Positions 25,566 to 37,301 of a DNA stretch of 37,747 nucleotides are shown here, piece after piece. This DNA is from Pseudomonas fontis (GTDB lineage Bacteria > Pseudomonadota > Gammaproteobacteria > Pseudomonadales > Pseudomonadaceae), in assembly GCF_028656955.1 (NCBI RefSeq), contig NZ_JAMDGY010000036.1, positions 1 to 37,747 of the forward strand, given 5' to 3'. The number at the start of each line of letters is the position of its first letter. Position 1 is the first letter of the stretch. A program made the translations under genes and the position numbers. The notes beneath the pieces were generated by a model that saw only the letters and a program-made list of their open reading frames with translations, was not told the DNA's origin and ran no database searches.

Positions 25566-26408
25566 TTACTGAACCGCCGCTTCCTGCACCACGCGAATCA
25601 CTCGTTGCGGAAAGGGAATGTCGATCCCCTCGACTTTCAGGCGGTCACGCGCATGCTCGTTGAGCATGAACAGCACATCCCAGTAATCCGCCGTGTTCAC
25701 CCAGATCCGCAGCGACACGGTGATCGAGCTGTCACCCAGCGTCGAGATCACCGCCTGTGGCGCCGGGTCCTGGTGGACACGCGGGTCATTGGCCAGCGAC
25801 AGCAGGACCTGGCGAGCCTTCTGCAAGTCCGCCTCATAGTCCACACCCACATCGAACACGACCTTGCGGGTCGGCTGACGGTTGGTGTTGGTGATGATGC
25901 CGTTGGACAGGCTGCCATTCGGCAGGATCACTGTCTTGTTGTCACCGGTGCGCAGCACGGTGTGGAAGATCTGGATGCTGTCCACGGTACCGGCCACACC
26001 CTGCGCTTCAATCCAGTCGCCCAGGCGGAACGGCCGGAACAGCAGGATCAACACCCCACCGGCAAAGTTCGCCAGGCTGCCTTGCAGCGCCAGGCCGATG
26101 GCCAGGCCCGCCGCACCAATGGCGGCAACGAACGAGGTGGTCTCGATGCCGATCATCGAGGCAACGCTGACCACCAGCAGAATCTTCAGAATGATGTTCG
26201 CCAGGCTGCTGATGAAGCCTTGCAGCGCCTGGTCGGCGTTGCGCAAGGCGAGCAATTTGCCCAGGCGGTAGGTCACCTTGTTGATCAACCACCAGCCAAT
26301 GGCCAGGGTCAACAGCGCCAGCAACAGGCGGCTGCCGTATTCCATGATCATTGGAATCCAGGTTTGCGACGTTTTAACCAGCTGGTCGACTTCAGCACTC
26401 AAATCCAT
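25566..26408 (-). CDS. MscS-type small mechanosensitive channel
   Basis: 280-aa channel that opens under membrane tension to release solutes during hypo-osmotic shock. Three N-terminal TMs end in the pore helix with the Gly/Ala pattern AAIGAAGLAIGLALQGSLANFAGGVLILLFRPF, the defining MscS signature. It is followed by the beta domain (GDWIEAQGVAGTVDSIQIFHTVLRTGDNKTVILPNGSL) and the alpha/beta C-terminal vestibule. Length matches E. coli MscS (286 aa). A REP pair lies just beyond its stop codon; yajQ lies upstream on the same strand with a 112-bp gap. Confidence 0.92.
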   Translation of the reverse strand: MDLSAEVDQLVKTSQTWIPMIMEYGSRLLLALLTLAIGWWLINKVTYRLGKLLALRNADQALQGFISSLANIILKILLVVSVASMIGIETTSFVAAIGAAGLAIGLALQGSLANFAGGVLILLFRPFRLGDWIEAQGVAGTVDSIQIFHTVLRTGDNKTVILPNGSLSNGIITNTNRQPTRKVVFDVGVDYEADLQKARQVLLSLANDPRVHQDPAPQAVISTLGDSSITVSLRIWVNTADYWDVLFMLNEHARDRLKVEGIDIPFPQRVIRVVQEAAVQ

Positions 26409-26520
26409 AAATCTCTCCTGATGCCGAGGGGCAAAAGCTGTAAAAAGCGCGCCGCAATCGTTTCAGCGGCACCAGAGACCTCGGACGCCAAAACGGCGCC
26501 AAGGTTCCGGAGCGGGGTGA

Positions 26521-27006
26521 TCAATCGCGGAAGTTGTTGAACTGCAGCGGCATGCCGAACTCTTTGGCGCGCAGGGCCGCGATGGCTTCCTGCAGGTCGT
26601 CGCGCTTCTTGCCGGTGATCCGCACCTGCTCGCCCTGGATGGCGGCCTGGACCTTGAGCTTGGCGTCCTTGACGTGAGCAACGATCTTCTTCGCCAGCTC
26701 CTTGTCGATGCCTTCCTTGAGGCTGGCTTCCTGCTTCATGACCTTGCCCGAGGCGAAGGCATCCTTCACTTCCAGGCACTGCACGTCGATCTTGCGCTTG
26801 ACCAGCGCCAGCTTGAGGATCTCGATCATCGCTTCGAGCTGGAATTCGGCTTCGGCAGTCAGGGTGACGGCCAGGTCCTTTTCCTTGAACTCGAAGGTGC
26901 CCTTGCCCTTCAGGTCGTAGCGGCGGTCAAGCTCCTTGATGGCGTTTTCCACCGCGTTGGTGACTTCGTGCTTGTCCAGTTCCGATACCACGTCGAACGA
27001 CGGCAT
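26521..27006 (-). CDS. yajQ: YajQ family c-di-GMP/nucleotide-binding protein
   Basis: 161-aa cytosolic protein of the UPF0234 family. Homologues bind c-di-GMP (described in Xanthomonas and P. aeruginosa) and affect virulence and biofilm. The family start [22 protein letters not shown], the NRRYDLKG-like stretch [11 protein letters not shown] and the C-terminal [11 protein letters not shown]...[12 protein letters not shown] are intact. The longer open frame to 27051 is rejected because the ATG at 27006 has GGAG 7 nt upstream and gives the standard family length. It is divergent from panE; the gap holds a sigma70-like promoter for panE. Confidence 0.93.
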   Translation of the reverse strand: MPSFDVVSELDKHEVTNAVENAIKELDRRYDLKGKGTFEFKEKDLAVTLTAEAEFQLEAMIEILKLALVKRKIDVQCLEVKDAFASGKVMKQEASLKEGIDKELAKKIVAHVKDAKLKVQAAIQGEQVRITGKKRDDLQEAIAALRAKEFGMPLQFNNFRD

Positions 27007-27058
27007 ATCCTTTCTCCAAAAATAAATGCGCGCTCGCGGCCTGATTTGCACGGCCTGA

Positions 27059-28036
<978 letters not shown>

Positions 28037-28082
28037 ACGCGGCGTTACCCTGCCCTTCCACACACAGGATCCCGCCTTCCCC

Positions 28083-30110
28083 ATGCCCTTGCGCGAACGC
28101 CTGGAAAACCTGCCGGTCGGCCAGAAGCTGCTGGCCGCCCTGCTGGTGCTGCTGATCACCATATTGCTGGTGGCCAACCTGACCTTCATCAGTGCCGCCT
28201 ACTGGATCTCCCAGGAAGCCATGGCACCGCAGGCCTTGCAGACAATTGGCCGGCTGGTGTCCAACCCGCAGTTGGCGCAGCAGGCCACCGAGTCGCCGGA
28301 AGCGGCCAGCAACCTGCTCAAGGAGCTCGACACCTACTCGCCCCTGCGTGCCGCCGCCCTGTACGGCAGCGACGGCAAGCTGGTGGCGCAGTTGCAGCAC
28401 GGGGAGCAACTGCCACTGCCCAAGCGCTACCGCAATATCGAAAACTGGCGCATCACCGAGTTTCGCAGCACCCAACTGGTACCCCTGCCGCGTCCCGGCA
28501 GCCCGCCCGGGCACCTGCTGCTGGTGGCCAGTAGCGAATTGCCGATTGCCTTCTACACCGGCACCCTGACCGCAAGCCTGGGCATCCTGGTGTTCAGCAT
28601 CCTGTTGTGGATGGTCATTGCCCGGCAGATCAAGCGCCTGATCACCCAGCCGATCTACCAGCTGGAGCAGCTTTCCCGCCAGGTCACCCGGGAAGAGAAC
28701 TACGCCCTGCGTGCGCAGCCCGGCAACCATGACGAAATCGGCAGCCTGGCCGAAGCCTTCAACACCATGCTGTCGCGCATCGAGGCGCGCGAGCAGCAGC
28801 TCAAGCGCGCCCGTGACGAGTTCCAGACCGCATACGACCAGGCCCAGGGCCTGGCCGAGGAAACCCGCCATACCAACCGCAAGCTGGAGCTGGAAGTCCA
28901 GGTGCGCAGCAAGATCGAGAAGAAGCTCACGGGCTTTCAGAACTACCTCAACAGCATCATCGACTCGATGCCCTCGGCGCTGATCGCCCTGGATGAACAG
29001 CTCTACGTCACCCAATGGAACCAGGAAGCCAGTGCGCTTTCCGGCACACCGCTGGACGCTGCGCTGAACCAGCCGATCTTCCTCGCCTTCGAGCCGCTCA
29101 AACCGTTCCTGCCGCAGCTCAAGGAAAGCGTCGAGAAGCACCGCGTGGCGAAAATCGAGCGTGTCACCTGGACCAAGGGCGACGATGCCCGGCACTACGC
29201 CCTGACCTTCTACCCGCTGATGGGCGGTGGCGGGCGTGGCGTGGTGATCCGCATCGACGACATCACCCAGCGCCTGTCGCTGGAAGAGATGATGGTGCAG
29301 TCCGAGAAAATGCTCTCGGTCGGCGGCCTCGCAGCCGGCATGGCCCACGAGATCAACAACCCGCTGGGGGCGATCCTGCACAACGTGCAGAACATCCGCC
29401 GCCGGCTGTCGCCGGACCTGCCGAAGAACGTCGAGCAGGCCGACGAGTCGGGCATCGACCTGACCACGGTCAACCAGTACCTGGAAGGCCGCCAGGTGCC
29501 ACAGTTGCTCGACGGTATCCAGCAAGCCGGGGCGCGGGCGGCGAAGATCGTCACCCACATGCTCAGTTTCAGCCGCCGTAGCAACCGCCAACTGGCGCCC
29601 TGTGACCTGCCGGCCCTGATCGACCAGGCGGTGGAAATTGCCGGCAATGACTTCGACCTGACCATCGGTTTCGACTTCAAGGGCCAGGCCATCGTCCGTC
29701 AGTTCGACCCGAACCTGGGGCCGGTGCCGGGCACGGCCAACGAGCTGGAACAGGTCCTGTTGAACCTGCTGAAAAACGCGGCCCAGGCCATTCACCAACG
29801 TGAGGATGACAGCGAGCCTGGGCGGATTACCCTGCGCACCCGGCTGAACCCGCCGTGGGCCGAGATCCAGGTCGAAGACAACGGCATCGGCATGCCGGAA
29901 GCCGTGCGCAAGCGCACTTTCGAGCCGTTCTTCACCACCAAGGAGATCGGCCAGGGCACCGGGCTTGGCCTGTCGGTTTCCTATTTCATCATCACCAACA
30001 ATCACAAGGGGCAGATGGAAGTGCAATCTGCGCCGGGCCAGGGCACTTGCTTCACCCTGCGCCTGCCGCTGGGCAACCTGGCTGTCCCTGCCACCACTAC
30101 GGAGTCATGA
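28083..30110 (+). CDS. Orphan sensor histidine kinase (HAMP-PAS-HisKA-HATPase)
   Basis: 675-aa membrane kinase. TM1 (about 15-40), an extracytoplasmic domain (about 41-155), TM2 (about 158-182) and HAMP precede a long coiled coil (about 235-290). A PAS domain (about 285-400, [34 protein letters not shown]) comes next. The phospho-acceptor His422 is in [14 protein letters not shown], a motif of the NtrB/DctB-like class. N-box [11 protein letters not shown]1 EDNGIGMP, the [13 protein letters not shown]2 block and the FEPFFTT F-box follow. No response regulator gene is adjacent, so it is an orphan in this locus; the P. aeruginosa relative is, as I recall, PA4398. The next gene starts 2 bp after its stop codon. 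Confidence 0.88.
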   Translation: MPLRERLENLPVGQKLLAALLVLLITILLVANLTFISAAYWISQEAMAPQALQTIGRLVSNPQLAQQATESPEAASNLLKELDTYSPLRAAALYGSDGKLVAQLQHGEQLPLPKRYRNIENWRITEFRSTQLVPLPRPGSPPGHLLLVASSELPIAFYTGTLTASLGILVFSILLWMVIARQIKRLITQPIYQLEQLSRQVTREENYALRAQPGNHDEIGSLAEAFNTMLSRIEAREQQLKRARDEFQTAYDQAQGLAEETRHTNRKLELEVQVRSKIEKKLTGFQNYLNSIIDSMPSALIALDEQLYVTQWNQEASALSGTPLDAALNQPIFLAFEPLKPFLPQLKESVEKHRVAKIERVTWTKGDDARHYALTFYPLMGGGGRGVVIRIDDITQRLSLEEMMVQSEKMLSVGGLAAGMAHEINNPLGAILHNVQNIRRRLSPDLPKNVEQADESGIDLTTVNQYLEGRQVPQLLDGIQQAGARAAKIVTHMLSFSRRSNRQLAPCDLPALIDQAVEIAGNDFDLTIGFDFKGQAIVRQFDPNLGPVPGTANELEQVLLNLLKNAAQAIHQREDDSEPGRITLRTRLNPPWAEIQVEDNGIGMPEAVRKRTFEPFFTTKEIGQGTGLGLSVSYFIITNNHKGQMEVQSAPGQGTCFTLRLPLGNLAVPATTTES

Positions 30111-30112
30111 GC

Positions 30113-30673
30113 ATGGGTTTTCGACTGTCGAAGATCTACACCCGCACCGGCGACAAAGGTGAAACCGGCCTGGGCGATGGTCGCCGCGTACCCAAGGACC
30201 ACCCGCGCATCGAGGCGATTGGCGAGGTAGACACGCTCAACAGCCAGCTTGGCGTGTTGCTCGCAGGGTTGGCCAATGAAGGGCTGACGGAAGTGCTCGA
30301 GGTGCTCACGCCGTGCCAGCATCGCTTGTTCGATTTGGGCGGGGAGCTGGCGATGCCGAGTTATCAGGCGTTGAATGCCGCAGAGGTTGACCGGCTGGAA
30401 GCGGCGATTGATCGCTGGAACGAAGAGCTGGGGCCGCTGGAGAATTTCATTCTGCCGGGTGGCTCGCTGCTGGTGGCGCAGGCCCATGTGTGCCGCAGCC
30501 TGGCACGCAGTGCGGAGCGGCGCTGTCAGCAGCTCAATGCAGTGGAGCCGTTGGCGGGGGTGGGGTTGGCGTATATCAACCGGCTGTCGGATCTGCTGTT
30601 TGTCGCGGCGCGCTTGATTGCTCGGCGCCAAGGCGTGGCCGAGGTGTTGTGGCAGGCTGCGGCCAAGCCTTGA
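30113..30673 (+). CDS. PduO-type cob(I)alamin adenosyltransferase
   Basis: 186-aa enzyme that transfers the adenosyl group of ATP to cob(I)alamin, making coenzyme B12. Signature blocks: KIYTRTGDKGETGLGDGRRVPKDHPRIEAIGEVDTLNSQLG (ATP site), FILPGGSLLVAQAHVCRSLARSAERR with the conserved Arg residues, and YINRLSDLLFVAAR. The longer frame beginning inside the kinase gene is a shadow. Two starts are near: ATG 30107 overlaps the kinase stop as ATGA, and ATG 30113 has GGAG at an 8-nt spacing. The latter is chosen, but both code nearly the same protein. Tight coupling with the kinase gene suggests one transcript. Other cobalamin genes are not nearby. Confidence 0.9.
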   Translation: MGFRLSKIYTRTGDKGETGLGDGRRVPKDHPRIEAIGEVDTLNSQLGVLLAGLANEGLTEVLEVLTPCQHRLFDLGGELAMPSYQALNAAEVDRLEAAIDRWNEELGPLENFILPGGSLLVAQAHVCRSLARSAERRCQQLNAVEPLAGVGLAYINRLSDLLFVAARLIARRQGVAEVLWQAAAKP

Positions 30674-30677
30674 GGGT

Positions 30678-30727
30678 ATCGCCGGCAACGCCGGCGCCTA
30701 CCTGTAGGAGCCAGCCTTGCCGGCGAT
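30678..30727. repeat. Inverted REP pair, degenerate arms
   Basis: ATCGCCGGCAACGCCGGCGCCTAC faces CTGTAGGAGCCAGCC, then TTGCCGGCGATG. The arms have TAGGAGC in place of TGGGAGC. A short hairpin GGAGCGC/GCGCTCC (30728-30744) follows and may end the convergent MutT gene. Confidence 0.75.
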
Positions 30728-30746
30728 GGAGCGCAAAGCGCTCCTC

Positions 30747-31691
30747 TCAGACTTCAGGCCAGAACGCCCGAATCCCTGCCACGCCCTGAGCCCCGCACTG
30801 CCAGGCCTTCTCACGCTCGGCAGCACCCACACCGCCCAGCAGGAACACCGGCTTGCTGAAGCCTTCGATCAGGCTCGTCGCCTGCTCCCAGCCCAAGGGC
30901 ACGGCATCCGGGTGCGATTGGGTTGCCTGCACGGGCGACAAGGTGACGAAATCCACACCCATCTGTTCAGCCAAGGCCAACTCTTCAGCGTTGTGACACG
31001 ACGCCGCCAGCCAGCGCTCTTTCGGGAACGGCCGGCCCTTGCTTGCGTACTTGCGCAACTGTTCAGCCGTCAGGTGCCAGCCGGCAGCCGGGAAATCCCC
31101 CAGCCACTCCAGCGGGCCCTTGAGCATCAACTGCGCCTTGCCTGCACACAAACCCACCGCATCCACCGCGACATCACGGTATTTGGGGTCGTACATGTTC
31201 GGCGCGCGCAGTTGCACCAGCTTGATCCCGCCGGCCACCGCCTTCTGGATACCGCGCAACAACTGCGGTGTCTCAAGATCGTCCGGGGTAATCAGGTACT
31301 CACCAGGCAAGCGTGCAGCAGCAACGATAGGCTGGTTGGCCTCGGGGAATTCGTACTGCGCCAACTCCCGTCCGCTCACCCAGGCCAGCGGCTGGCCTTC
31401 GGCGCCATGCGGCTCGCCGGTAAAACCACTGACTTCCCAGACATCCAGCAACACCTGCTTGTCCGGGTAGTCATGCTTGACCTTGATCAGCGGCCGCGCG
31501 GCGGTGACCACGATGCCCAGCTCTTCCTGCAACTCGCGGGTGAGCGCGCGCTCGACCGCTTCGCCCTCCTCGACCTTGCCGCCGGGGAACTCCCACAGGC
31601 CGCCCTGGTGCTGGCTGTCAGCCCGCCGGGCAATCAGGATGCGACCATCCGCACCACGAATGACCGCCGCAGCTACATGTATCCGTTTCAC
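30747..31691 (-). CDS. mutT: MutT Nudix hydrolase fused to a TenI/ThiE-like domain
   Basis: 314-aa two-domain protein. The N-terminal MutT domain (about 1-130) has the full Nudix box GGKVEEGEAVERALTRELQEELGI, expected to hydrolyse 8-oxo-dGTP and prevent mutation. The C-terminal half (about 135-314) resembles thiamine-phosphate-synthase/TenI proteins (KLVQLRAPNM, GWHLTAEQL, ASCHNAEELALAEQMGVDFVTLSPVQATQSHP, VFLLGGVG). The usual TMP-synthase acidic motif is not obvious, so a TenI-like or unknown role is more likely. E. coli MutT is 129 aa and has no such extension. Translation starts at GTG 31691, overlapping the stop codon of the upstream glutathione transferase gene as GTGA, so the two are translationally coupled. 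Confidence 0.88.
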   Translation of the reverse strand: MKRIHVAAAVIRGADGRILIARRADSQHQGGLWEFPGGKVEEGEAVERALTRELQEELGIVVTAARPLIKVKHDYPDKQVLLDVWEVSGFTGEPHGAEGQPLAWVSGRELAQYEFPEANQPIVAAARLPGEYLITPDDLETPQLLRGIQKAVAGGIKLVQLRAPNMYDPKYRDVAVDAVGLCAGKAQLMLKGPLEWLGDFPAAGWHLTAEQLRKYASKGRPFPKERWLAASCHNAEELALAEQMGVDFVTLSPVQATQSHPDAVPLGWEQATSLIEGFSKPVFLLGGVGAAEREKAWQCGAQGVAGIRAFWPEV

Positions 31692-32320
31692 TTTTCACAC
31701 TCCGCCAAACCAGCTTTTTGCCACTTCTTGAAGGCTGACCACTGGTAGATGGTTTCAATATACGCGGCCGCTTCGGCCGGGAGTTCAACACGGTAGGTAC
31801 GCAGACGCACGGCCACCGGCGCAAAGAACGCATCGGCCAGGCTGACCGTACCGAACAGGAACGGACCGCTGTCTTTCGACGCCTGATGGCATTCAGCCCA
31901 CAGCGCCACGATGCGGTCGATGTCGGCCTGCACATCCTGCGGCATGCTCGCCAGCGCCTTATCGCGGGACAGATCAAACGGCATGGTGCCGCGCAGGGCA
32001 AAGAAGCCGGCGTGCATTTGTGCACACGCCGAACGCGCCTGGGCACGAGCGGCCACATCGGTTGGCCAGAGGTTGGCCTGTGGATGACGCTCGGCCAGGT
32101 ACTCGGCAATCGCCAGGGAGTCGGCGATGATCCCGTGCTCGCACTTGAGCAGTGGCACCTTGCCGGTTTGCGAGTACTTGAGCACTTGCGCACGGGTGTC
32201 CGGCTGGTTGAGCTTGATCAGCGTTTCATCGTAGCTCGCACCGGCCAGTTCAAGGGCCAGGGCGCCGCGCAGCGACCAGGAAGAGTACAGCTTGTCGCCG
32301 ATAATCAGTTGGTAGCTCAT
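31688..32320 (-). CDS. Glutathione S-transferase family protein
   Basis: 210-aa cytosolic GST-fold protein. The N-terminal thioredoxin-like domain (LIIGDKLYSSWSLRGALALELAG) has Tyr12/Ser13/Ser14 near the usual glutathione-activating position. It also has the cis-Pro block KVPLLKCEHGIIADSLAIAEYLAERHP. The helical C-terminal domain carries GTVSLADAFFAPVAVRLRTY. GGAG lies 6 nt before the ATG. Its stop codon overlaps the GTG start of the MutT fusion gene. The substrate is unknown; coupling to a nucleotide-sanitising enzyme suggests a shared oxidative-damage theme, which is inference. Confidence 0.88.
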   Translation of the reverse strand: MSYQLIIGDKLYSSWSLRGALALELAGASYDETLIKLNQPDTRAQVLKYSQTGKVPLLKCEHGIIADSLAIAEYLAERHPQANLWPTDVAARAQARSACAQMHAGFFALRGTMPFDLSRDKALASMPQDVQADIDRIVALWAECHQASKDSGPFLFGTVSLADAFFAPVAVRLRTYRVELPAEAAAYIETIYQWSAFKKWQKAGLAECEK

Positions 32321-32387
32321 GGTGCGCTCCGTTGCATTGAGAGAGTTGAGAGAAAGGCAGGTTCTGCGGACCTCTTCACCAGCACGG

Positions 32388-32416
32388 CCGGCTCCTGCCG
32401 GAGCTGGCCTTGCCGG
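32388..32416. repeat. Partial REP-like palindromes
   Basis: CCGGC, loop TCCT, GCCGG (32388-32401) followed by GAGCTGGCCTTGCCGG resembles a truncated REP unit in the argJ-GST gap. It lacks the GTGGGAGC arm. Confidence 0.45.
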
Positions 32417-32425
32417 TACGGACCA

Positions 32426-33643
32426 TCAGGTCCGGTATTCGGCGTTGATCTTCACGTACTCATGGGACAGGTCGGTAGTCCAGATCGTCTCGCTGCACTG
32501 GCCACGGCCCAGTTCGATGCGGATGGTGATCTCTTCCTCGGCCATCACTGCCGAACCCTGTGCCTCGGTGTAGGTGACGCTGCGACCGCCCTGGCTGGCG
32601 ATGCAGACATCGCCCAGGTACACGTCGATCAGGCTGACATCCAGTTGCGGCACACCGGCCCGGCCAACAGCGGCGAGGATCCGCCCCCAGTTCGGGTCAG
32701 AGGCGAACAGTGCGGTCTTGATCAGCGGCGAGTGGGCCACAGCGTAGCCGACATCCAGGCATTCCTGGTGATTGCCACCACCGTTGACCTGAACCGTAAC
32801 GAACTTGGTCGCGCCTTCGCCATCACGCACGATGGCCTGGGCGACTTCCATGCACACCTCGAACACGGCTTTTTTCAGCGCGTCGAACAGCGGGCCACGG
32901 GCCTCGGTCACTTCAGCCACTGCGGCCTTGCCGGTAGCAATCAGCATGCAGCAGTCGTTGGTCGAGGTGTCGCCATCGATGGTGATGCGGTTGAACGACT
33001 TGTTCGCGCCGTCGAGGATCAGGTCCTTGAGCACCGCCGGGGCCACTTTGGCGTCGGTGGCAATGTAGCCGAGCATGGTCGCCATGTTCGGGCGGATCAT
33101 GCCCGCGCCTTTGCTGATGCCGGTGACAGTGATGGTCACGCCGTCATGCTGGAACTGACGGCTGGCGCCCTTGGGCAGGGTGTCGGTGGTCATGATGCCG
33201 GTGGCGGCAGCGGCCCAGTTGTTTTCCGACAGGTCGTCCAGTGCAGCCTGCAAGGCGCCTTCGATCTTCTCGACCGGTAGCGGCTCGCCGATAACTCCGG
33301 TGGAGAACGGCAGCACGGCGCTGGCCGCAACGCCGGTCAGCTCAGCCAGCTTGGCGCAGGTGCGCTCGGCCGCAGCCAGGCCTGGCGCGCCGGTGCCGGC
33401 GTTGGCATTGCCGGTGTTGGTCAGCAGGTAACGCACGCTGCCTTGCACACGCTGCTTGGCCAGGATTACCGGCGCCGCGCAAAAAGCGTTCAGGGTAAAT
33501 ACGCCGGCAACGCTGGAGCCTTCGGCGCAGCGCATCACGACCACATCCTTGCGCCCCGGGCGCTTGATGCCCGCAGAGGCGATGCCAAGTTCAAAACCGG
33601 GAACCGGGTGCAACGTTGGCAAAGGACCAAGACCAACAGCCAT
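32426..33643 (-). CDS. argJ: ArgJ ornithine/glutamate N-acetyltransferase
   Basis: 405-aa enzyme of the cyclic arginine pathway. It moves the acetyl group from N-acetylornithine to glutamate, and bifunctional forms also use acetyl-CoA. The precursor self-cleaves before a catalytic Thr in MATMLGYIATDA; here the cut falls between Ala188 and Thr189. Other conserved blocks are KRPGRKDVVVM, TNTGNANAGTG, FNRITIDGDTSTNDCC and the C-terminal TTDLSHEYVKINAEYRT. AGGAG lies 8 nt before the ATG. It is 126 bp downstream of secA with paired hairpins in the gap. Confidence 0.96.
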   Translation of the reverse strand: MAVGLGPLPTLHPVPGFELGIASAGIKRPGRKDVVVMRCAEGSSVAGVFTLNAFCAAPVILAKQRVQGSVRYLLTNTGNANAGTGAPGLAAAERTCAKLAELTGVAASAVLPFSTGVIGEPLPVEKIEGALQAALDDLSENNWAAAATGIMTTDTLPKGASRQFQHDGVTITVTGISKGAGMIRPNMATMLGYIATDAKVAPAVLKDLILDGANKSFNRITIDGDTSTNDCCMLIATGKAAVAEVTEARGPLFDALKKAVFEVCMEVAQAIVRDGEGATKFVTVQVNGGGNHQECLDVGYAVAHSPLIKTALFASDPNWGRILAAVGRAGVPQLDVSLIDVYLGDVCIASQGGRSVTYTEAQGSAVMAEEEITIRIELGRGQCSETIWTTDLSHEYVKINAEYRT

Positions 33644-33660
33644 GTAAGCGCTCCTAGAAA

Positions 33661-33731
33661 AAGTACGCCGCGTCGACTACGACGGCGCTTGAGATGGAAC
33701 AACGCCGCGATGGTGGGAACCAGTCGCGGCG
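33661..33731. other. Two hairpins between secA and argJ
   Basis: A hairpin with stem CGCCG/CGGCG lies at about 33666-33687. A longer stem, CGCCGCGA with TGGT continuing against ACCA and TCGCGGCG (33703-33731), has one bulged base. No T-run follows on the minus strand. It may be a weak terminator, a processing site or mRNA protection between the two genes. Confidence 0.5.
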
Positions 33732-33769
33732 CGGTGTTCAGATTTCAGCGTGTTGCCAATCGGGCGTGA

Positions 33770-36505
<2,736 letters not shown>

Positions 36506-36753
36506 ATCGGCAGGATCTTCCACACGTAGGGATGGAGGGCGGCCCCGTGAGTCGCCCGTGCAGCCCTTATGGCCGCATGCGAACGAGCATTCTACCCGGA
36601 AACGTTGGTGAGGAAAGTGGTGGATTTCCACGGTGCTGGCACAGCGCTTTTACGGGGCTTTTTCACAATAAGGGCTTTTTCGCCAACTTCAACCCACCAG
36701 GGCAAAGTTTCACGCACGGATGGACCGTGCCCGGTGGTCGCCGGGCGATCTGT

Positions 36754-36759
36754 TAAGAT
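36754..36759 (+). promoter_or_regulatory. Possible -10 element for dciA
   Basis: TAAGAT preceded by TG at the extended -10 position (TGT-TAAGAT), 30 bp before the dciA ATG. No convincing -35 is seen. Two hairpins (GCACGG/CCGTGC and CCCGG/CCGGG) lie just upstream. Confidence 0.35.
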
Positions 36760-36788
36760 GGCGACATTGTATCTTCAGGTGTTTGTCC

Positions 36789-37262
36789 ATGGCCTTCCGC
36801 CCCCTGCCCGCCCGCGCTCCTGCCGTCCTGCTGCGTGAAGCCCGGCCGCTCAAGGCCCTGTTCAGTCAGGCACAGCGCCTGGCGCATTTGCAGCGGCTGC
36901 TGGAGAGCCAGTTGCAACCGGCTGCGCGGGAGCATTGCCATGTGGCGTCGTGGCGTGAGGGCACGCTGCTGCTGATCGTGACCGATGGGCATTGGGCGAC
37001 TCGCCTGCGCTATCAACAGAAGCGCCTGCAACGTCAGTTGCAGGCGTTGGAGGTGTTTGCCAACCTGAGCCGGATCCTGTTCAAGGTGCAACCGACGGCG
37101 ACTACGCCCGTGGTAAGCGGGCACCCCATGGATATCTCCAGTCGCTCGGCTGAGAATATTCAGGCGACGGCCGAGGGGATCAGTGATCCCAAACTGCGGG
37201 CGGCGCTGGAACGGTTGGCTAGTCATGCCAAGGGCAAGGAACCACCTCCCCCCCAGGAATGA
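36789..37262 (+). CDS. dciA: DciA family (DUF721) replicative helicase loader
   Basis: 157-aa protein with an N-terminal DUF721 domain (about 15-100: KALFSQAQRLAHLQRLLESQLQPAAREHCHVASWREGTLLLIVTDGHWATRLRYQQKRL). DciA is the ancestral bacterial loader of the DnaB helicase. The C-terminal part is low-complexity and charged, ending PPPPQE, as is usual. The ATG at 36789 is chosen over 36720 because AGGTG lies 7 nt upstream and family proteins begin here. The gene is divergent from secA, the same arrangement as in other pseudomonads, where lpxC lies beyond it. Here a REP unit and then the multi-hairpin repeat follow. Confidence 0.87.
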   Translation: MAFRPLPARAPAVLLREARPLKALFSQAQRLAHLQRLLESQLQPAAREHCHVASWREGTLLLIVTDGHWATRLRYQQKRLQRQLQALEVFANLSRILFKVQPTATTPVVSGHPMDISSRSAENIQATAEGISDPKLRAALERLASHAKGKEPPPPQE

Positions 37263-37265
37263 CCC

Positions 37266-37301
37266 CTGTGGGAGCGGGCTTGTCCCGCGATGCTTTTTTT
37301 T
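37266..37301 (+). repeat. REP unit followed by a T8 tract, possible dciA terminator
   Basis: CTGTGGGAGCGGGCTTGT, then CCCGCGATGC and eight T (37294-37301), then eight G (37302-37309). The GCGGG/CCCGC hairpin followed by T8 could terminate dciA transcription. Confidence 0.7.

Noticed and set aside
36651..36666. CTTTTTCAC core resembling a ColR site in the secA-dciA gap
   Set aside because: Only the right half fits; two defined positions in the left half fail, and neither gene is an expected ColR target.
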